Below, in pieces: positions 18,101-25,180 of a stretch of 50,407 nt of DNA. Positions within the stretch are counted from its first letter, which is position 1, and the number at the start of each line of letters is the position of its first letter. Source of the DNA: a virus. The position numbers and the translations under genes were made by a program. The notes beneath the pieces were generated by a model. The model did no database searches. It saw only the letters and a program-made list of their open reading frames with translations, and was not told where the DNA came from. The stretch is from IMG/VR virus record IMGVR_UViG_3300012988_000008, positions 1 to 50,407 of that record; one strand, written 5' to 3'.

Positions 18101-20221
18101 TTATGTATTAGCGATTAGACCGTGGCCTAAAGTGCCAAGACGGTCAATGAGAGTGTTTAAAGCTGTACGACATTCAGCGTCAATGGTGGTGCCGCCTGTG
18201 GGTTTGGTGACAGCAGCTTGGCGAGCCCCAAGGACTTTGTTTGCGCCGATGAGGAACGAACTGTCCGAAGTACGCCAAGTGGCTTGAGTGGTCGTAGCAT
18301 GCCCAAAGAAGATGTCACGAGACGTCGAGTGGGCCGACAGGCGAAGGTTTCCGGCGTCTCCGTTGACTATAGCAGTAGTCGCACCGTCGACCAGAAGGAG
18401 ACGAGGAACTGCGTCCGCTACGGTTAGTGCGCCTGTCGTCAAAGACGTTAAGTTCATTGACAAGGCGGCTGCTGTATCAGTGATCCAAATACCATTGGCT
18501 GACAGAACGTTTCCGGTGTCTTGGGCGTCTAAGGTGTTACTGGCGAACGTCGGAACACCGATAATCTTAGCGCCGTTCTTCCAAGCGAGACCCAGCGCAG
18601 AGTTTTGAACTGTTAAGACGTTACCTCCTGACGCGACAATGACACTCGCCCCTTGGTCCAGGGACAGGGCCCCTGTGCTCGGGCCGTACGACAGAATGTT
18701 GGGGTACGCACGAACCGCAGAGCCCAGAAGTTCTACGACGTAGAATTGACCCCCCGAGAACATATTACTGTTCAGAGCGCCCACTGTTCCTTGGCCAATC
18801 GATATAACTCCTGTTCTTGCACCACCGCCAGAGCAACGAACCAGATTCAATTCACCACCGTCTTGGGTAGTCACTGGCGTAAAGGACGGTGCGTAGTCGT
18901 TACCACCAAATGCACAACGGTTCGCGTAGAAGCTACCGCCATTGGCAGTACGAACAGATTTAGTGGGCCCGCCGACAAAGACGTCGTTGTCCATACAGTA
19001 CCAGTAAGACCCGTTGCGGGCCATACCTAAGACAGTACCGTCGGTAGTTGCGTCCGTCCCCGTCCAAGACCAACCAAGGTAGCGGGAATACGCAGTTGCA
19101 TTTTCACTGAGGTTAAAGAAGCCTTCGACGGCCGCTGTGCCCCCAGACCACGCTAAGGTGGCAAAAGGAATTGCAATCTGGCTTTGCGTACGTCCCTGAA
19201 GAACCGTTCGAATGAACGTTGTCGGGGCGACAGGGGCAGTTTGATAACGGGCACGGTACGTGTACGACAGCCGATTTGGTGCTACTGTTCGGACTTGGTG
19301 TCCACCACAGAAGGCCCTCGCGTCGTTGTCCCCCGCCACAAAGATGGCCCCGATAGCTGAGTTCGTCGTAACGTGGTTCGGGAGGGGTGTTCCGACGCCG
19401 ACTGTAACTTCGTACAAAGTCCCGGAAACGGGAGACACAGAAATACTTGTGATATCCATGTACGTGGGGAAAGCGGACGCTTCAAGCCACAGTGACGGTT
19501 GATCAGACCTTCGAATAATTGCTTCGGTTCCAAAGTCGGTCACGCCGTCGGGAAGAATAATCTTGATACGACCGTATCCCGTCAGGATAGTTTTTGACTG
19601 CCAGTCACAAGCGGCTTTGAGGATTGCAAAGCGCTGGGCATTGGTCGTTGCCCCAGAGAAATTGGGGGTGATCGTCAGGTCCGTATCACCGTTGTACACA
19701 AATGGAAGATTACTGGTGTACGCGTACGTAGCTGCCAATTGAGCCGTAGCTTCTTGGTTGATGTCCACGACCTTGGGGGCCACAAGGGTTTTCCTGAAGG
19801 CCTCTGCGTTCGGTGCAGTAAGGTTACCCCCAGTGACGTCTGCCTTAAAGGCGGTCGCTGCAATGGCGTCAATAGCCGCTTGACTGGCTTCTGCTGCGTC
19901 GGCGGCTGCCTGTGCGGCTGCGTTTTGTGCATCTTGTGCGGCGTCCGTAGCGGTGTTTACGGCAGCTTCAAGATTATCTACGGCGACTAAAACTTCTTGA
20001 ACTTCTTGGAGTCGGGCAGGCTCAGTCGGAGTCGTGGGTTCCGGCAGATTAATGATTCGTTCACTGTTCATGTCCAACGGGGCCTGCATCTCGTTGGGGC
20101 CGGTACCGTCACGGCTTAAGGTATTGTCAAAGGCGACAACAATTTTGTCGAAGTCGTCATTGAGACCATTAACAGAGCGATACCCCGAGGCGATGGGACG
20201 CAGATCAATTTTGTCAGACAA
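18101..20221 (-). CDS. Tailspike/tail fibre, first gene of the late arm
   Basis: 706 residues from a TTG with an AAGAGG ribosome-binding sequence 14 nt upstream. Residues 1-80 form a virion anchor shared with the fibre at 10291-11205 (NTLSRDG, PLDMN, INLPEP motifs). Residues 85-125 are an Ala/Asp-rich coiled coil. Residues about 200-640 are rich in Gly, Ser, Thr, Asn and short hydrophobic strands, compatible with a right-handed beta-helix such as those of polysaccharide-degrading tailspikes. I cannot identify catalytic residues. No chaperone-type C-terminus is evident. It lies directly downstream of the main late promoter, ahead of the packaging genes, which is an unusual place for a receptor-binding protein. 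Confidence 0.75.
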   Translation of the reverse strand: MSDKIDLRPIASGYRSVNGLNDDFDKIVVAFDNTLSRDGTGPNEMQAPLDMNSERIINLPEPTTPTEPARLQEVQEVLVAVDNLEAAVNTATDAAQDAQNAAAQAAADAAEASQAAIDAIAATAFKADVTGGNLTAPNAEAFRKTLVAPKVVDINQEATAQLAATYAYTSNLPFVYNGDTDLTITPNFSGATTNAQRFAILKAACDWQSKTILTGYGRIKIILPDGVTDFGTEAIIRRSDQPSLWLEASAFPTYMDITSISVSPVSGTLYEVTVGVGTPLPNHVTTNSAIGAIFVAGDNDARAFCGGHQVRTVAPNRLSYTYRARYQTAPVAPTTFIRTVLQGRTQSQIAIPFATLAWSGGTAAVEGFFNLSENATAYSRYLGWSWTGTDATTDGTVLGMARNGSYWYCMDNDVFVGGPTKSVRTANGGSFYANRCAFGGNDYAPSFTPVTTQDGGELNLVRCSGGGARTGVISIGQGTVGALNSNMFSGGQFYVVELLGSAVRAYPNILSYGPSTGALSLDQGASVIVASGGNVLTVQNSALGLAWKNGAKIIGVPTFASNTLDAQDTGNVLSANGIWITDTAAALSMNLTSLTTGALTVADAVPRLLLVDGATTAIVNGDAGNLRLSAHSTSRDIFFGHATTTQATWRTSDSSFLIGANKVLGARQAAVTKPTGGTTIDAECRTALNTLIDRLGTLGHGLIANT

Positions 20222-20396
20222 AGTAAATTATGAACCTCTTAAAATAAGAAAACCCTTGTCCCCTTTCCCCTCTAAGTGTATACACCGTGGGTGTGACAAA
20301 GACGGAAAGGTAAGATAAAGGATAAATAAATAAACTGACAAGATTTAAGAATTAATTATATTAGATAATCAAAATAACTAATATCAACTAACCGTG

Positions 20397-20414
20397 GACA
20401 CTTATAGTAGTGTC
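20397..20414. promoter_or_regulatory. Dyad at the late promoter start site (operator or 5' hairpin)
   Basis: A perfect 6-bp inverted repeat GACACT-TATAGT-AGTGTC lies about 10-25 nt downstream of the expected transcription start of the leftward late promoter. It could be a repressor operator or a hairpin at the beginning of the late transcript that protects the 5' end. Confidence 0.4.
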
Positions 20415-20430
20415 TGTCGTTTACTCTACT

Positions 20431-20459
20431 ATTATAACATATTTTAAAGCCTAAGTCAA
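20431..20459 (-). promoter_or_regulatory. Main late promoter (leftward, sigma70 type)
   Basis: On the minus strand TTGACT (20454-20459) and a perfect TATAAT (20431-20436) are 17 bases apart. Transcription should start near 20424 and enter the tailspike gene after a leader of about 200 nt, then run on through packaging, capsid and tail genes. Only one base differs from full consensus. Confidence 0.88.
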
Positions 20460-20575
20460 CCCCTAAAGACTAAAATAGTTATGGTATCCCCCACTAAGGG
20501 TAATCCACCGAGGTGTAATATCGCTAAGGGTCGTACAGTCCCGTGTATTCCCGACCACCACTTCCTAACATTTAT

Positions 20576-20875
20576 TGTAATACAACCCCGCTTAAAGATA
20601 ATTGAAAGGCGGAAGCCTTGACTTATGGGGATTTTCTCTGAGAAATTCTTTAGGTGTGATATGCATAAAGCGGAACACCCCCAGCCCCCTGCCCCGGGGG
20701 TAAGCATTCGGGGGCTCAGCGGGGGCCATAACATGTATTCATTGGCGGGATTGGTGTATTACAGCGACATGGGTTCAGTAAGTGTATTACACTCCCCATG
20801 TATTCATCACCAAGCTAACCTTATTGATTACATTAACATTAGTCATAGCCCACCAGCCCTTGACTATGTATTACA
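20576..20875. repeat. TGTATTACA dyad/iteron-like repeats
   Basis: The 9-mer TGTATTACA occurs at 20755-20763, 20783-20791 and 20867-20875, and inverted (TGTAATACA) at 20576-20584. The first three are 28 and 84 (3 x 28) bases apart. The copy at 20783 is the core of GTGTA-T-TACAC, an 11-base palindrome. A related word ATGTATTCAT occurs twice (20733-20742, 20798-20807). Regular spacing and dyad symmetry suggest binding sites for a regulator or replication initiator. Confidence 0.5.
20683..20716. other. GC-rich hairpin in divergent region
   Basis: AGCCCCC (20683-20689) pairs perfectly with GGGGGCT (20710-20716), and the loop contains CCCCGGGG. A further run GCGGGGGCC follows and offers an alternative pairing. 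There is no U-tract on either side, so it is not a normal terminator. An origin structure or transcription-shielding element between arms is possible. Confidence 0.5.
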
Positions 20876-20934
20876 CATGAATGACCACATTGGACTATAG
20901 TATAGGCCCCAAAGCTGCACCATTACAAGGGCTC

Positions 20935-20962
20935 TTGACACCGCTCCGCATAAGTTTATGCT
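20935..20962 (+). promoter_or_regulatory. Candidate early rightward promoter
   Basis: A perfect TTGACA (20935-20940) is followed after 16 bases by TATGCT (20957-20962, four of six consensus). It lies about 100 nt upstream of the first rightward gene. A second, weaker candidate is TATAGT at 20896-20901, whose poor upstream element would overlap a TGTATTACA repeat. I expect at least one of them to start early transcription. Confidence 0.55.
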
Positions 20963-21060
20963 GCACCCCATCGTTAAGTTCTTTGACATCGTGAAGCACA
21001 CACCTAGACGTTCCCACGTGAGGGCGGACCTATGTCCAAATCTTGTAACGGGAAGCACCA

Positions 21061-21207
21061 ATGCAACAACCAACTGAACAACAGACGGCTGAAGAGCTGA
21101 AAACAGAGTTGGCTCAACTGTCAGCTGACTTCGATAACATCATCAGCCGTATGCGTGACTTACTCGACAACCGCGCTTACTTCACGACGAAGGTGGACCA
21201 TGTTTAA
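21061..21207 (+). CDS. Small early protein, 48 residues
   Basis: MQQPTEQQTAEELKTELAQL, then a second helix with ADFDNIISRMRDLLDNRAYF. The whole chain is charged and predicted as a helical coiled coil. It has a GGGA ribosome-binding sequence 8-9 nt before the ATG. It is the first gene of the rightward arm, where phages place small host-takeover proteins. It is not recognised and overlaps the next start by eight nt. Confidence 0.6.
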   Translation: MQQPTEQQTAEELKTELAQLSADFDNIISRMRDLLDNRAYFTTKVDHV

Positions 21208-21436
21208 ATCTATCATCGCCATCTTAGTCGCTAACCTACTGGCTCTGTCAGTAGTTTATGTCGTTCTTGACCTTCAAAGCCCTAGTCCGACGTTTGACTT
21301 AGTCGAATACACATTGGACGGCTCTGTTTATGTCCAAGACTATAGTTTGACTAAAGAAGACTGTATAGACGAAGCGCTTAAGGCCAACACATCAACTAAC
21401 GACTCATCTTATCTGTGTGAGGTGTCAGAAGAATGA
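21200..21436 (+). CDS. Small exported or membrane-anchored protein
   Basis: 78 residues starting at the ATG at 21200, chosen because AAGGTGG precedes it and because the hydrophobic N-terminus then begins properly. Residues 4-24 (SIIAILVANLLALSVVYVVL) form a signal anchor or signal peptide. The rest is short and acidic with two Cys (EDC and YLC), which could form a disulphide outside the cytoplasm. A periplasmic early protein, for instance in superinfection exclusion, is possible but unproven. Confidence 0.6.
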   Translation: MFKSIIAILVANLLALSVVYVVLDLQSPSPTFDLVEYTLDGSVYVQDYSLTKEDCIDEALKANTSTNDSSYLCEVSEE

Positions 21437-21627
21437 TGACCTATCAACAATGGCTCAAAAAGTTCCCCCTGCCCCAAAACTACAGGGCAGAAACAATGGC
21501 CGTAACAACAGACGTAATAAACCGTTGTCGGGTAGTAATGGCTGACAACAGAACTACTAAACGACGATTTGATTACGTCGAAGAAATAGCCCGCATTGAA
21601 TGGGCTCTAAGACAATCAGTTATCTAA
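21433..21627 (+). CDS. Small early protein, 64 residues
   Basis: It begins MMTYQQWLKKFPLPQNYRAE and ends DYVEEIARIEWALRQSVI. It is basic in the middle (RTTKRRFD) and helical at the end. It overlaps the previous stop in the ATGATGA arrangement, so it is translationally coupled. Not recognised. Confidence 0.6.
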   Translation: MMTYQQWLKKFPLPQNYRAETMAVTTDVINRCRVVMADNRTTKRRFDYVEEIARIEWALRQSVI

Positions 21628-21708
21628 CCATCAACATCCCCGCCCTTACTTGCGAGCGTCTAGCTCAACTGCGCCAACCAGTTTGTTGGTATGATCGGAA
21701 CTAATAAC

Positions 21709-21816
21709 ATGCGTAAATCCACGGTTCTTGAAGAGGCCGTTATCGGTATGCTTGCCGGTTTCATGGTGGCCATTGCTTACGCCGCCTTTGTGTTGGTCTT
21801 TGGCGGGGGCTTCTAA
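21709..21816 (+). CDS. Small membrane protein, 35 residues
   Basis: MRKSTVLEEAVIGMLAGFMV, then a hydrophobic stretch ending VLVFGGGF. One transmembrane segment covers most of the chain. A GGA sits about nine nt before this ATG. An in-frame ATG at 21691 would add six residues but has no ribosome-binding sequence. It lies two nt before the next gene. Small single-helix proteins like this are typical of early phage regions; function unknown. Confidence 0.5.
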   Translation: MRKSTVLEEAVIGMLAGFMVAIAYAAFVLVFGGGF

Positions 21817-21818
21817 AC

Positions 21819-22247
21819 ATGGCCCGCAAAGGTAAGCGCGAACGTATCATTGCAGCGCGTCAATCTATCATGACTGCCAACTGTAATGAACAAAAAGACC
21901 AGCCCCTGTTGACTAAAGGTATCGGCCCCGCCGGTTACAAATCACGGTCAACAGACAATAGAACAGGGCTCAAGGGACGTAACAGCGGTGTCGGTTTCCA
22001 CGGCCCACGGGGCTTTAACAGTCCCGTCTATGCTGTGTCTAAGCGGGAACAGACTAAGGGCCTCATTGGGCCTGTAGCGGGGCCTGACAAGGCAAGGCCA
22101 GCCTTTGGGGTCAATGGGTCACAGCGGTTCGCAGGAGATGAGAAGTGGGCGGCGGAGGAATTCGGTTACGACTACGCCGTGCCGGAACCGTCAGATACGA
22201 TCCTCATGAAGCACCCGCCTAAGCGCCCACGTTGGCGCAAGGTCTAA
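21819..22247 (+). CDS. Basic early protein, 142 residues
   Basis: The chain starts MARKGKRERIIAARQSIMTA and ends in a strongly basic KHPPKRPRWRKV. It is rich in Gly, Lys, Arg and Pro (TGLKGRNSGVGFHGPRGFN), with little predicted secondary structure in the middle, so it could bind nucleic acid. It is not recognised. It is the last gene before a terminator at 22259-22293. The repeated word AATCTATCAT lies within its codons 15-18. Confidence 0.6.
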   Translation: MARKGKRERIIAARQSIMTANCNEQKDQPLLTKGIGPAGYKSRSTDNRTGLKGRNSGVGFHGPRGFNSPVYAVSKREQTKGLIGPVAGPDKARPAFGVNGSQRFAGDEKWAAEEFGYDYAVPEPSDTILMKHPPKRPRWRKV

Positions 22248-22258
22248 CACCACTTTGG

Positions 22259-22293
22259 AACCCCCTGGGCGAAAGCCTCGGGGGTTTCTTTTT
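22259..22293 (+). terminator. Intrinsic terminator of the first early operon
   Basis: AACCCCC (22259-22265) pairs with GGGGGTT (22280-22286), with an inner GGGC-GAAA-GCCT stem and a GNRA-type tetraloop, followed by TCTTTTT. The right arm and tail (CGGGGGTTTCTTTTT) are the same as in the end terminator at 46534-46572. Confidence 0.88.
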
Positions 22294-22868
22294 GTCCCCT
22301 ATTATCAATGGGTTTTGATCTATCATCATTTTTATTCGTCACCCCCTGCAACCAATCCCCCCCTGTGTCATTTATCTCCCGTCAGACGGCAAGCGGGCCA
22401 AAGCGAAGGCCACCCCGTCGAACCTGCCCCCGCGAAAGCTGTCGGGGCCCTGACTACGGCGGAAGGCGTAAGCTGACTGCATGGAAAGGGGCCTACGCTT
22501 GGGGGACGTGGTGAAGTCCCGGTGACGACGGGGCTCCGTGGTCCGAAACGCCACCCCGCTTTGCGCCTAGCAAGCGCTGTCCGGGGGCATGTCATGGCGG
22601 AGTATTGGACACGTAAGCAAAACCCCCGCGCATGGTCATGTGTGACCCGCTGTGTGTAGCGTCCAGCGGGGGACAACACCTAGTGGGGTGCTCGCTGGCG
22701 TTAGGCCGGGGCACCCCTCGTGTTGTTAGCATTGAGACGGCAATCTATCATCGCCTGCTTTACACCCCGCTTTGAAGGGTCGTCAGGTTCCACCCGAACC
22801 TTGCCGTTTCTATCCTGACAACAATCCTGTTGTCGGGCTTTTCTATCTTATGTGAAAGAGACACTAAC
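22294..22868 (+). ncRNA. Candidate large structured non-coding RNA region
   Basis: About 575 bases between two intrinsic terminators and without a believable reading frame; the GC-rich core is about 22380-22810. Perfect or near-perfect helices include GGCC/GGCC with loop AAAGCGAA (22396-22411), GGGAC/GTCCC (22503-22520), GGTCA-TGTG-TGACC (22634-22647), alternative CCCGCTG/CAGCGGG (22646-22670), and a three-tier arm: ACAACAC/GTGTTGT (22673-22679 with 22720-22726), GGGGTGC/GCACCCC (22685-22691 with 22711-22717) and CTGGC/GCCGG (22695-22709). AGGTTC-CACCC-GAACCT lies near 22785-22802. Not recognised as tmRNA, RNase P, group I intron or known ribozyme. It could be a free RNA or a long leader of the next gene. 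Confidence 0.55.
22814..22844 (+). terminator. Terminator hairpin ending the structured RNA region
   Basis: CCTGACAACA (22814-22823) pairs over ten positions (one G-U) with TGTTGTCGGG (22828-22837) across an ATCC loop, followed by CTTTTCT. It lies 25 nt before the next start codon, so it could end the upstream RNA or act as an attenuator for that gene. Confidence 0.75.
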
Positions 22869-23504
22869 ATGGCTCCCCGTAAACCTAAAGCCGCTGCACC
22901 CGTTGACGCTGGCACGACTTCCATCGTTGCCCCGTTGACCTTGGAACAACGCATCGACCGGGCGATTACGCTCGACGGTACGTTTGACACTCAAACGCAT
23001 CTGCTTGCCGTCGAAACCCTTCAACACGCAGCGACTACTGGCGACTTCACCCTGTTCGCCAAGCTGATCGGTGACGTGACCACCAAGGGCGGACAGACCT
23101 TCGGTCGCGGCGTCCGGTCCCGTCGTCTGGCCCTCATCGAATGGGCCGCAGCTTTTAGCCCCATTCGCATCAACGGTGACGGTGTCATTGGCGCCCTCGC
23201 CGAAAGCGCCAAGGGTTATAAGCCGTACAACGTCGAAGGTGCGGAAGCTGTTCCGTTCTTTGATATGCCGTCCGAAAAGCGCCGTCGTGAGACGCACGCA
23301 CCTTTTGACGTCGCTGTCATCATGGGCCGCATCGGCTCCTTCAACAAGGCGATTGATAAGGCCGTCGAAAATGGCTCGCTGAACGATAATGAGGAGGCGC
23401 TCCGTCGCTTCACCGCTGACGTTCAAGCATTCGCCATCGCCAAGGCCGCCGAACTTGGCCTTTCGTCGGACGCAGCTAAGGCTCGCCGCGCCCAAGCGGC
23501 TTAA
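22869..23504 (+). CDS. Unknown early protein, 211 residues
   Basis: It starts MAPRKPKAAAPVDAGTTS; the ATG at 22869 has AAAGAGA before it, and upstream sequence belongs to a terminator. The Ala/Pro/Lys N-terminus looks flexible. The body has TLEQRIDRAITLDGTFDTQT, repeated Ala-rich helices (HAATTGDFTLFAKLIGDV; AVENGSLNDNEEALRRFTAD) and a basic Ala tail. The GC content and codon choice (GCC, CGC, AAG) are higher than in neighbouring genes, and it follows the structured RNA, so it may be well expressed. Function unknown. Confidence 0.7.
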   Translation: MAPRKPKAAAPVDAGTTSIVAPLTLEQRIDRAITLDGTFDTQTHLLAVETLQHAATTGDFTLFAKLIGDVTTKGGQTFGRGVRSRRLALIEWAAAFSPIRINGDGVIGALAESAKGYKPYNVEGAEAVPFFDMPSEKRRRETHAPFDVAVIMGRIGSFNKAIDKAVENGSLNDNEEALRRFTADVQAFAIAKAAELGLSSDAAKARRAQAA

Positions 23505-23806
23505 GAGTATATGACCGAACTTAAACGGGGTTAACGTCATTAAACTATGACCCTACTTAAAGACGTGGTGATATTTATTAAACTGGATGACAGGAGGGTC
23601 GTCATGTATCCGCCCCGCTAAATCGGGGCAACCTTTGTGCATATCATTTAACCCCCGTCGGTTCACACTGGCGGGGGTTATTTGTGCTTATCAATGGATG
23701 CACGCCTTCGGCCTAAAACCGTGGGACGTGTCGCGACCGTGCATCCTTTCATACGCACAGCCGACGTGTTGGTAAGACGTATGAAGTCCATTAGGGACAA
23801 TCTATC
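23505..23806. other. Gene-free stretch with three strong hairpins
   Basis: This 302-base gap contains a hairpin GCCCCG-CTAAAT-CGGGGC (23612-23629), a terminator-like stem (23650-23679) and a long stem GGATGCACG/CGTGCATCC (23696-23704 with 23738-23746) enclosing a 33-nt loop with an inner CGG/CCG helix. It also holds a direct repeat TATGACC-N2-ACTTAAA at 23510-23525 and 23546-23561. No reading frame looks protein-like. A second small structured RNA or leader element is likely. Confidence 0.5.
23650..23679 (+). terminator. Probable terminator hairpin
   Basis: AACCCCCG (23650-23657) pairs perfectly with CGGGGGTT (23672-23679). The sequence after it (ATTTGTGCTT) is only moderately T-rich, so termination may be partial. 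The stem arms resemble those of the terminators at 22259 and 46534. Confidence 0.6.
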
Positions 23807-23974
23807 ATGGACAAATATCAATATACCGTGGACCGCCCCGGCTCAAACGTGGTTGCCGGTGTCATCGCCTGGAACGATACGCACGTTCTCATTGACGTTT
23901 TTATTAACGGTAAACTGAAGACGAACCGCCTGCGTCGGCCTATCGAACGCTTCATGATCGACTACGCGCTGTGA
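23807..23974 (+). CDS. Small protein, 55 residues
   Basis: It starts MDKYQYTVDRPGSNVVAGVI and continues with AWNDTHVLIDVFINGKLKTN and a basic helix RLRRPIERFM. It looks like a small beta-alpha domain. The repeated word AATCTATCAT overlaps its start codon, and no purine-rich ribosome-binding sequence other than GGGA precedes it. The stop overlaps the next GTG start. Not recognised. Confidence 0.6.
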   Translation: MDKYQYTVDRPGSNVVAGVIAWNDTHVLIDVFINGKLKTNRLRRPIERFMIDYAL

Positions 23975-24210
23975 GTGACACGACGGAGCCGTGCGGCGGA
24001 TGCGGCGAAGCTGATCCTATGAAGCGGTGCGTCGGATGCATGCACGACTTCCGCGCCCAGACGAAAGCCCGCGAGGACGCGCAGCCGGTGTGCCCGACTT
24101 GCAAAGGAACGGGCGCACTATGGGGCGGCGCAACAGGTCACATGATTTGTGAAAAGTGCGGCGGGTCTAGCAACAACCCCGCCCCCGACGCGCTGCGGGT
24201 AGCGGTGTAA
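23971..24210 (+). CDS. Small zinc-ribbon protein
   Basis: 79 residues from a GTG overlapping the previous stop (GTGA). Four Cys pairs are present: C-G-G-C (8-11), C-V-G-C (20-23), C-P-T-C-K-G-T-G (41-48) and C-E-K-C-G-G (60-65). The second pair set matches the CxxCxGxG repeats of the DnaJ zinc-binding domain, so it should bind one or two zinc ions. Partner (protein or nucleic acid) unknown. Confidence 0.7.
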   Translation: MSDTTEPCGGCGEADPMKRCVGCMHDFRAQTKAREDAQPVCPTCKGTGALWGGATGHMICEKCGGSSNNPAPDALRVAV

Positions 24211-24262
24211 GAAGTAATCTATCATCAGCTGTCTTACGCTTCGCATTTACAAGGAAATGTTG

Positions 24263-24454
24263 ATGTCCATTCGTTTTACACTGACTAATCGTAATAATGG
24301 TATTATCACGACTGTCGATGCCCCCCGTCGTGGTGAACACATCAAAGATGGCTCGGTAAAGGTCCTACAACCGACCGCTCGCGACTGTAACACCCTCATG
24401 CAAGACATTAAACACATCACCAAGTTGGGTGAAAAAGGAGGAATTTTGGCATGA
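24263..24454 (+). CDS. Small protein, 63 residues
   Basis: MSIRFTLTNRNNGIITTVDA, then a basic region and a helix TLMQDIKHITKL. I chose the ATG at 24263 because AAGGA lies seven nt before it; an in-frame ATG at 24257 lies too close to that sequence. It ends in the overlap ATGA with the next gene. Not recognised. A copy of the AATCTATCATCA word lies 36 nt upstream. Confidence 0.6.
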   Translation: MSIRFTLTNRNNGIITTVDAPRRGEHIKDGSVKVLQPTARDCNTLMQDIKHITKLGEKGGILA

Positions 24455-24780
24455 TCGACGCCAACGCAGAAATCCGAGCGAGGCGGGACGAACTCCAAAC
24501 AGAACTGGCAACAGTTCAAACACAGGTTGCATCCCTCAATCGAAAGGCTAAGTCAATCAGAGGGGAGCTTGAACCCCTTAATCGTAAGCTTAAGACTGAA
24601 AACCTGATCGTAGGTTCGCGTTGGTATCTGCCTAGTATGAGGTACTATTCGACAACCCGCAAGGACGTTCTCGTGATTCATAAGACCGAGACATACGTCA
24701 TCTATATTCACGGAGGACAGCCTGAACGTATGGGGATGCAAGACTTTTTGAGCAAAGCCGCCTTTAGGTCCTTGACATAA
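24451..24780 (+). CDS. Coiled-coil protein, 109 residues
   Basis: Residues 5-50 form a heptad-like coiled coil (EIRARRDELQTELATVQTQV, then SLNRKAKSI). Residues 55-105 form a compact beta-rich domain with VGSRWYLPSMRYYSTTRKDV and VIYIHGGQPERMG. Such a long helix plus small SH3-like domain suggests an oligomer that binds something through its C-terminal part. Not recognised. A consensus promoter overlaps its last codons. Confidence 0.6.
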   Translation: MIDANAEIRARRDELQTELATVQTQVASLNRKAKSIRGELEPLNRKLKTENLIVGSRWYLPSMRYYSTTRKDVLVIHKTETYVIYIHGGQPERMGMQDFLSKAAFRSLT

Positions 24781-24800
24781 TCATAGGCTCGTGTTATAAT
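24772..24800 (+). promoter_or_regulatory. Consensus sigma70 promoter (rightward)
   Basis: TTGACA (24772-24777) and TATAAT (24795-24800) are separated by exactly 17 bases, a perfect consensus. It should start transcription near 24807, just before the membrane-protein genes, the tRNA and the amidoligase cassette. Confidence 0.92.
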
Positions 24801-24820
24801 CTTCTTGCAAGGAAGGGTAA

Positions 24821-25180
24821 ATGGACCTAACATCTTGGTTACTTCTTATATGGTTTGTAGGGGCCATCTGTTCCGCCCTTTTGGGGACCTACCTCGGCGC
24901 TAAATATCCTGAAGTTTCAGGAGAGGGTATCGTAATCGTCGGAATTTTTTGGCCCATCGCCCTCGCTGGGGGCATAATTGCACTACCATTTATCGGAATC
25001 GCCCTTTTAGGAGAGGCTTCAGGTAGACGCCTTAAGGCTAAGAAACTCGCTGCGTACGAGCGAGAAGAGGCCGGACGTAAGGCGCTGGCCGACAAATGGG
25101 CCGAAGAAAATAAAGACTGGTACTGGCACTACAATCCTTACAGTCGTCAGAACTACACCTTCAAAACCCCGCGACCTTAA
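24821..25180 (+). CDS. Membrane protein with two transmembrane segments
   Basis: 119 residues. Transmembrane segments lie at about residues 5-27 (SWLLLIWFVGAICSALLGTY) and 36-65 (GIVIVGIFWPIALAGGIIAL). A charged C-terminal tail follows (RRLKAKKLAAYEREEAG, ending NYTFKTPRP). A strong AAGGAAGGG ribosome-binding sequence precedes the ATG. It is the first gene after a consensus promoter. Host-membrane modification is possible; no family is recognised. Confidence 0.65.
   Translation: MDLTSWLLLIWFVGAICSALLGTYLGAKYPEVSGEGIVIVGIFWPIALAGGIIALPFIGIALLGEASGRRLKAKKLAAYEREEAGRKALADKWAEENKDWYWHYNPYSRQNYTFKTPRP

Larger units (their letters stand above)
20222..21060. other. Divergent non-coding region between the two arms
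   Basis: These 839 bases contain no credible gene. They hold the main late promoter (20431-20459, leftward), a candidate early promoter (20935-20962, rightward), repeats of TGTATTACA, a GC-rich hairpin set at 20683-20716 and many short dyads such as GTGTATACAC at 20276-20285. Base composition swings from AT-rich (20290-20480) to G-runs (20690-20730). This is the natural place for control of both arms and a plausible replication origin. Confidence 0.7.

Noticed and set aside
22520-22560. Hammerhead ribozyme-like words (TGACGA ... GAAA)
   Set aside because: The C before the UGANGA core is replaced by G, and no proper stem II/III framework forms.
22368-22679. 103-codon minus-strand frame in the structured RNA region
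   Set aside because: Arg/Pro/Ser-rich composition typical of GC-rich non-coding DNA; no start signal; helices on the plus strand explain the region better.
22848-23540. 230-codon minus-strand frame opposite the 22869 gene
   Set aside because: Shadow of the plus-strand gene, which has a ribosome-binding sequence and protein-like composition.
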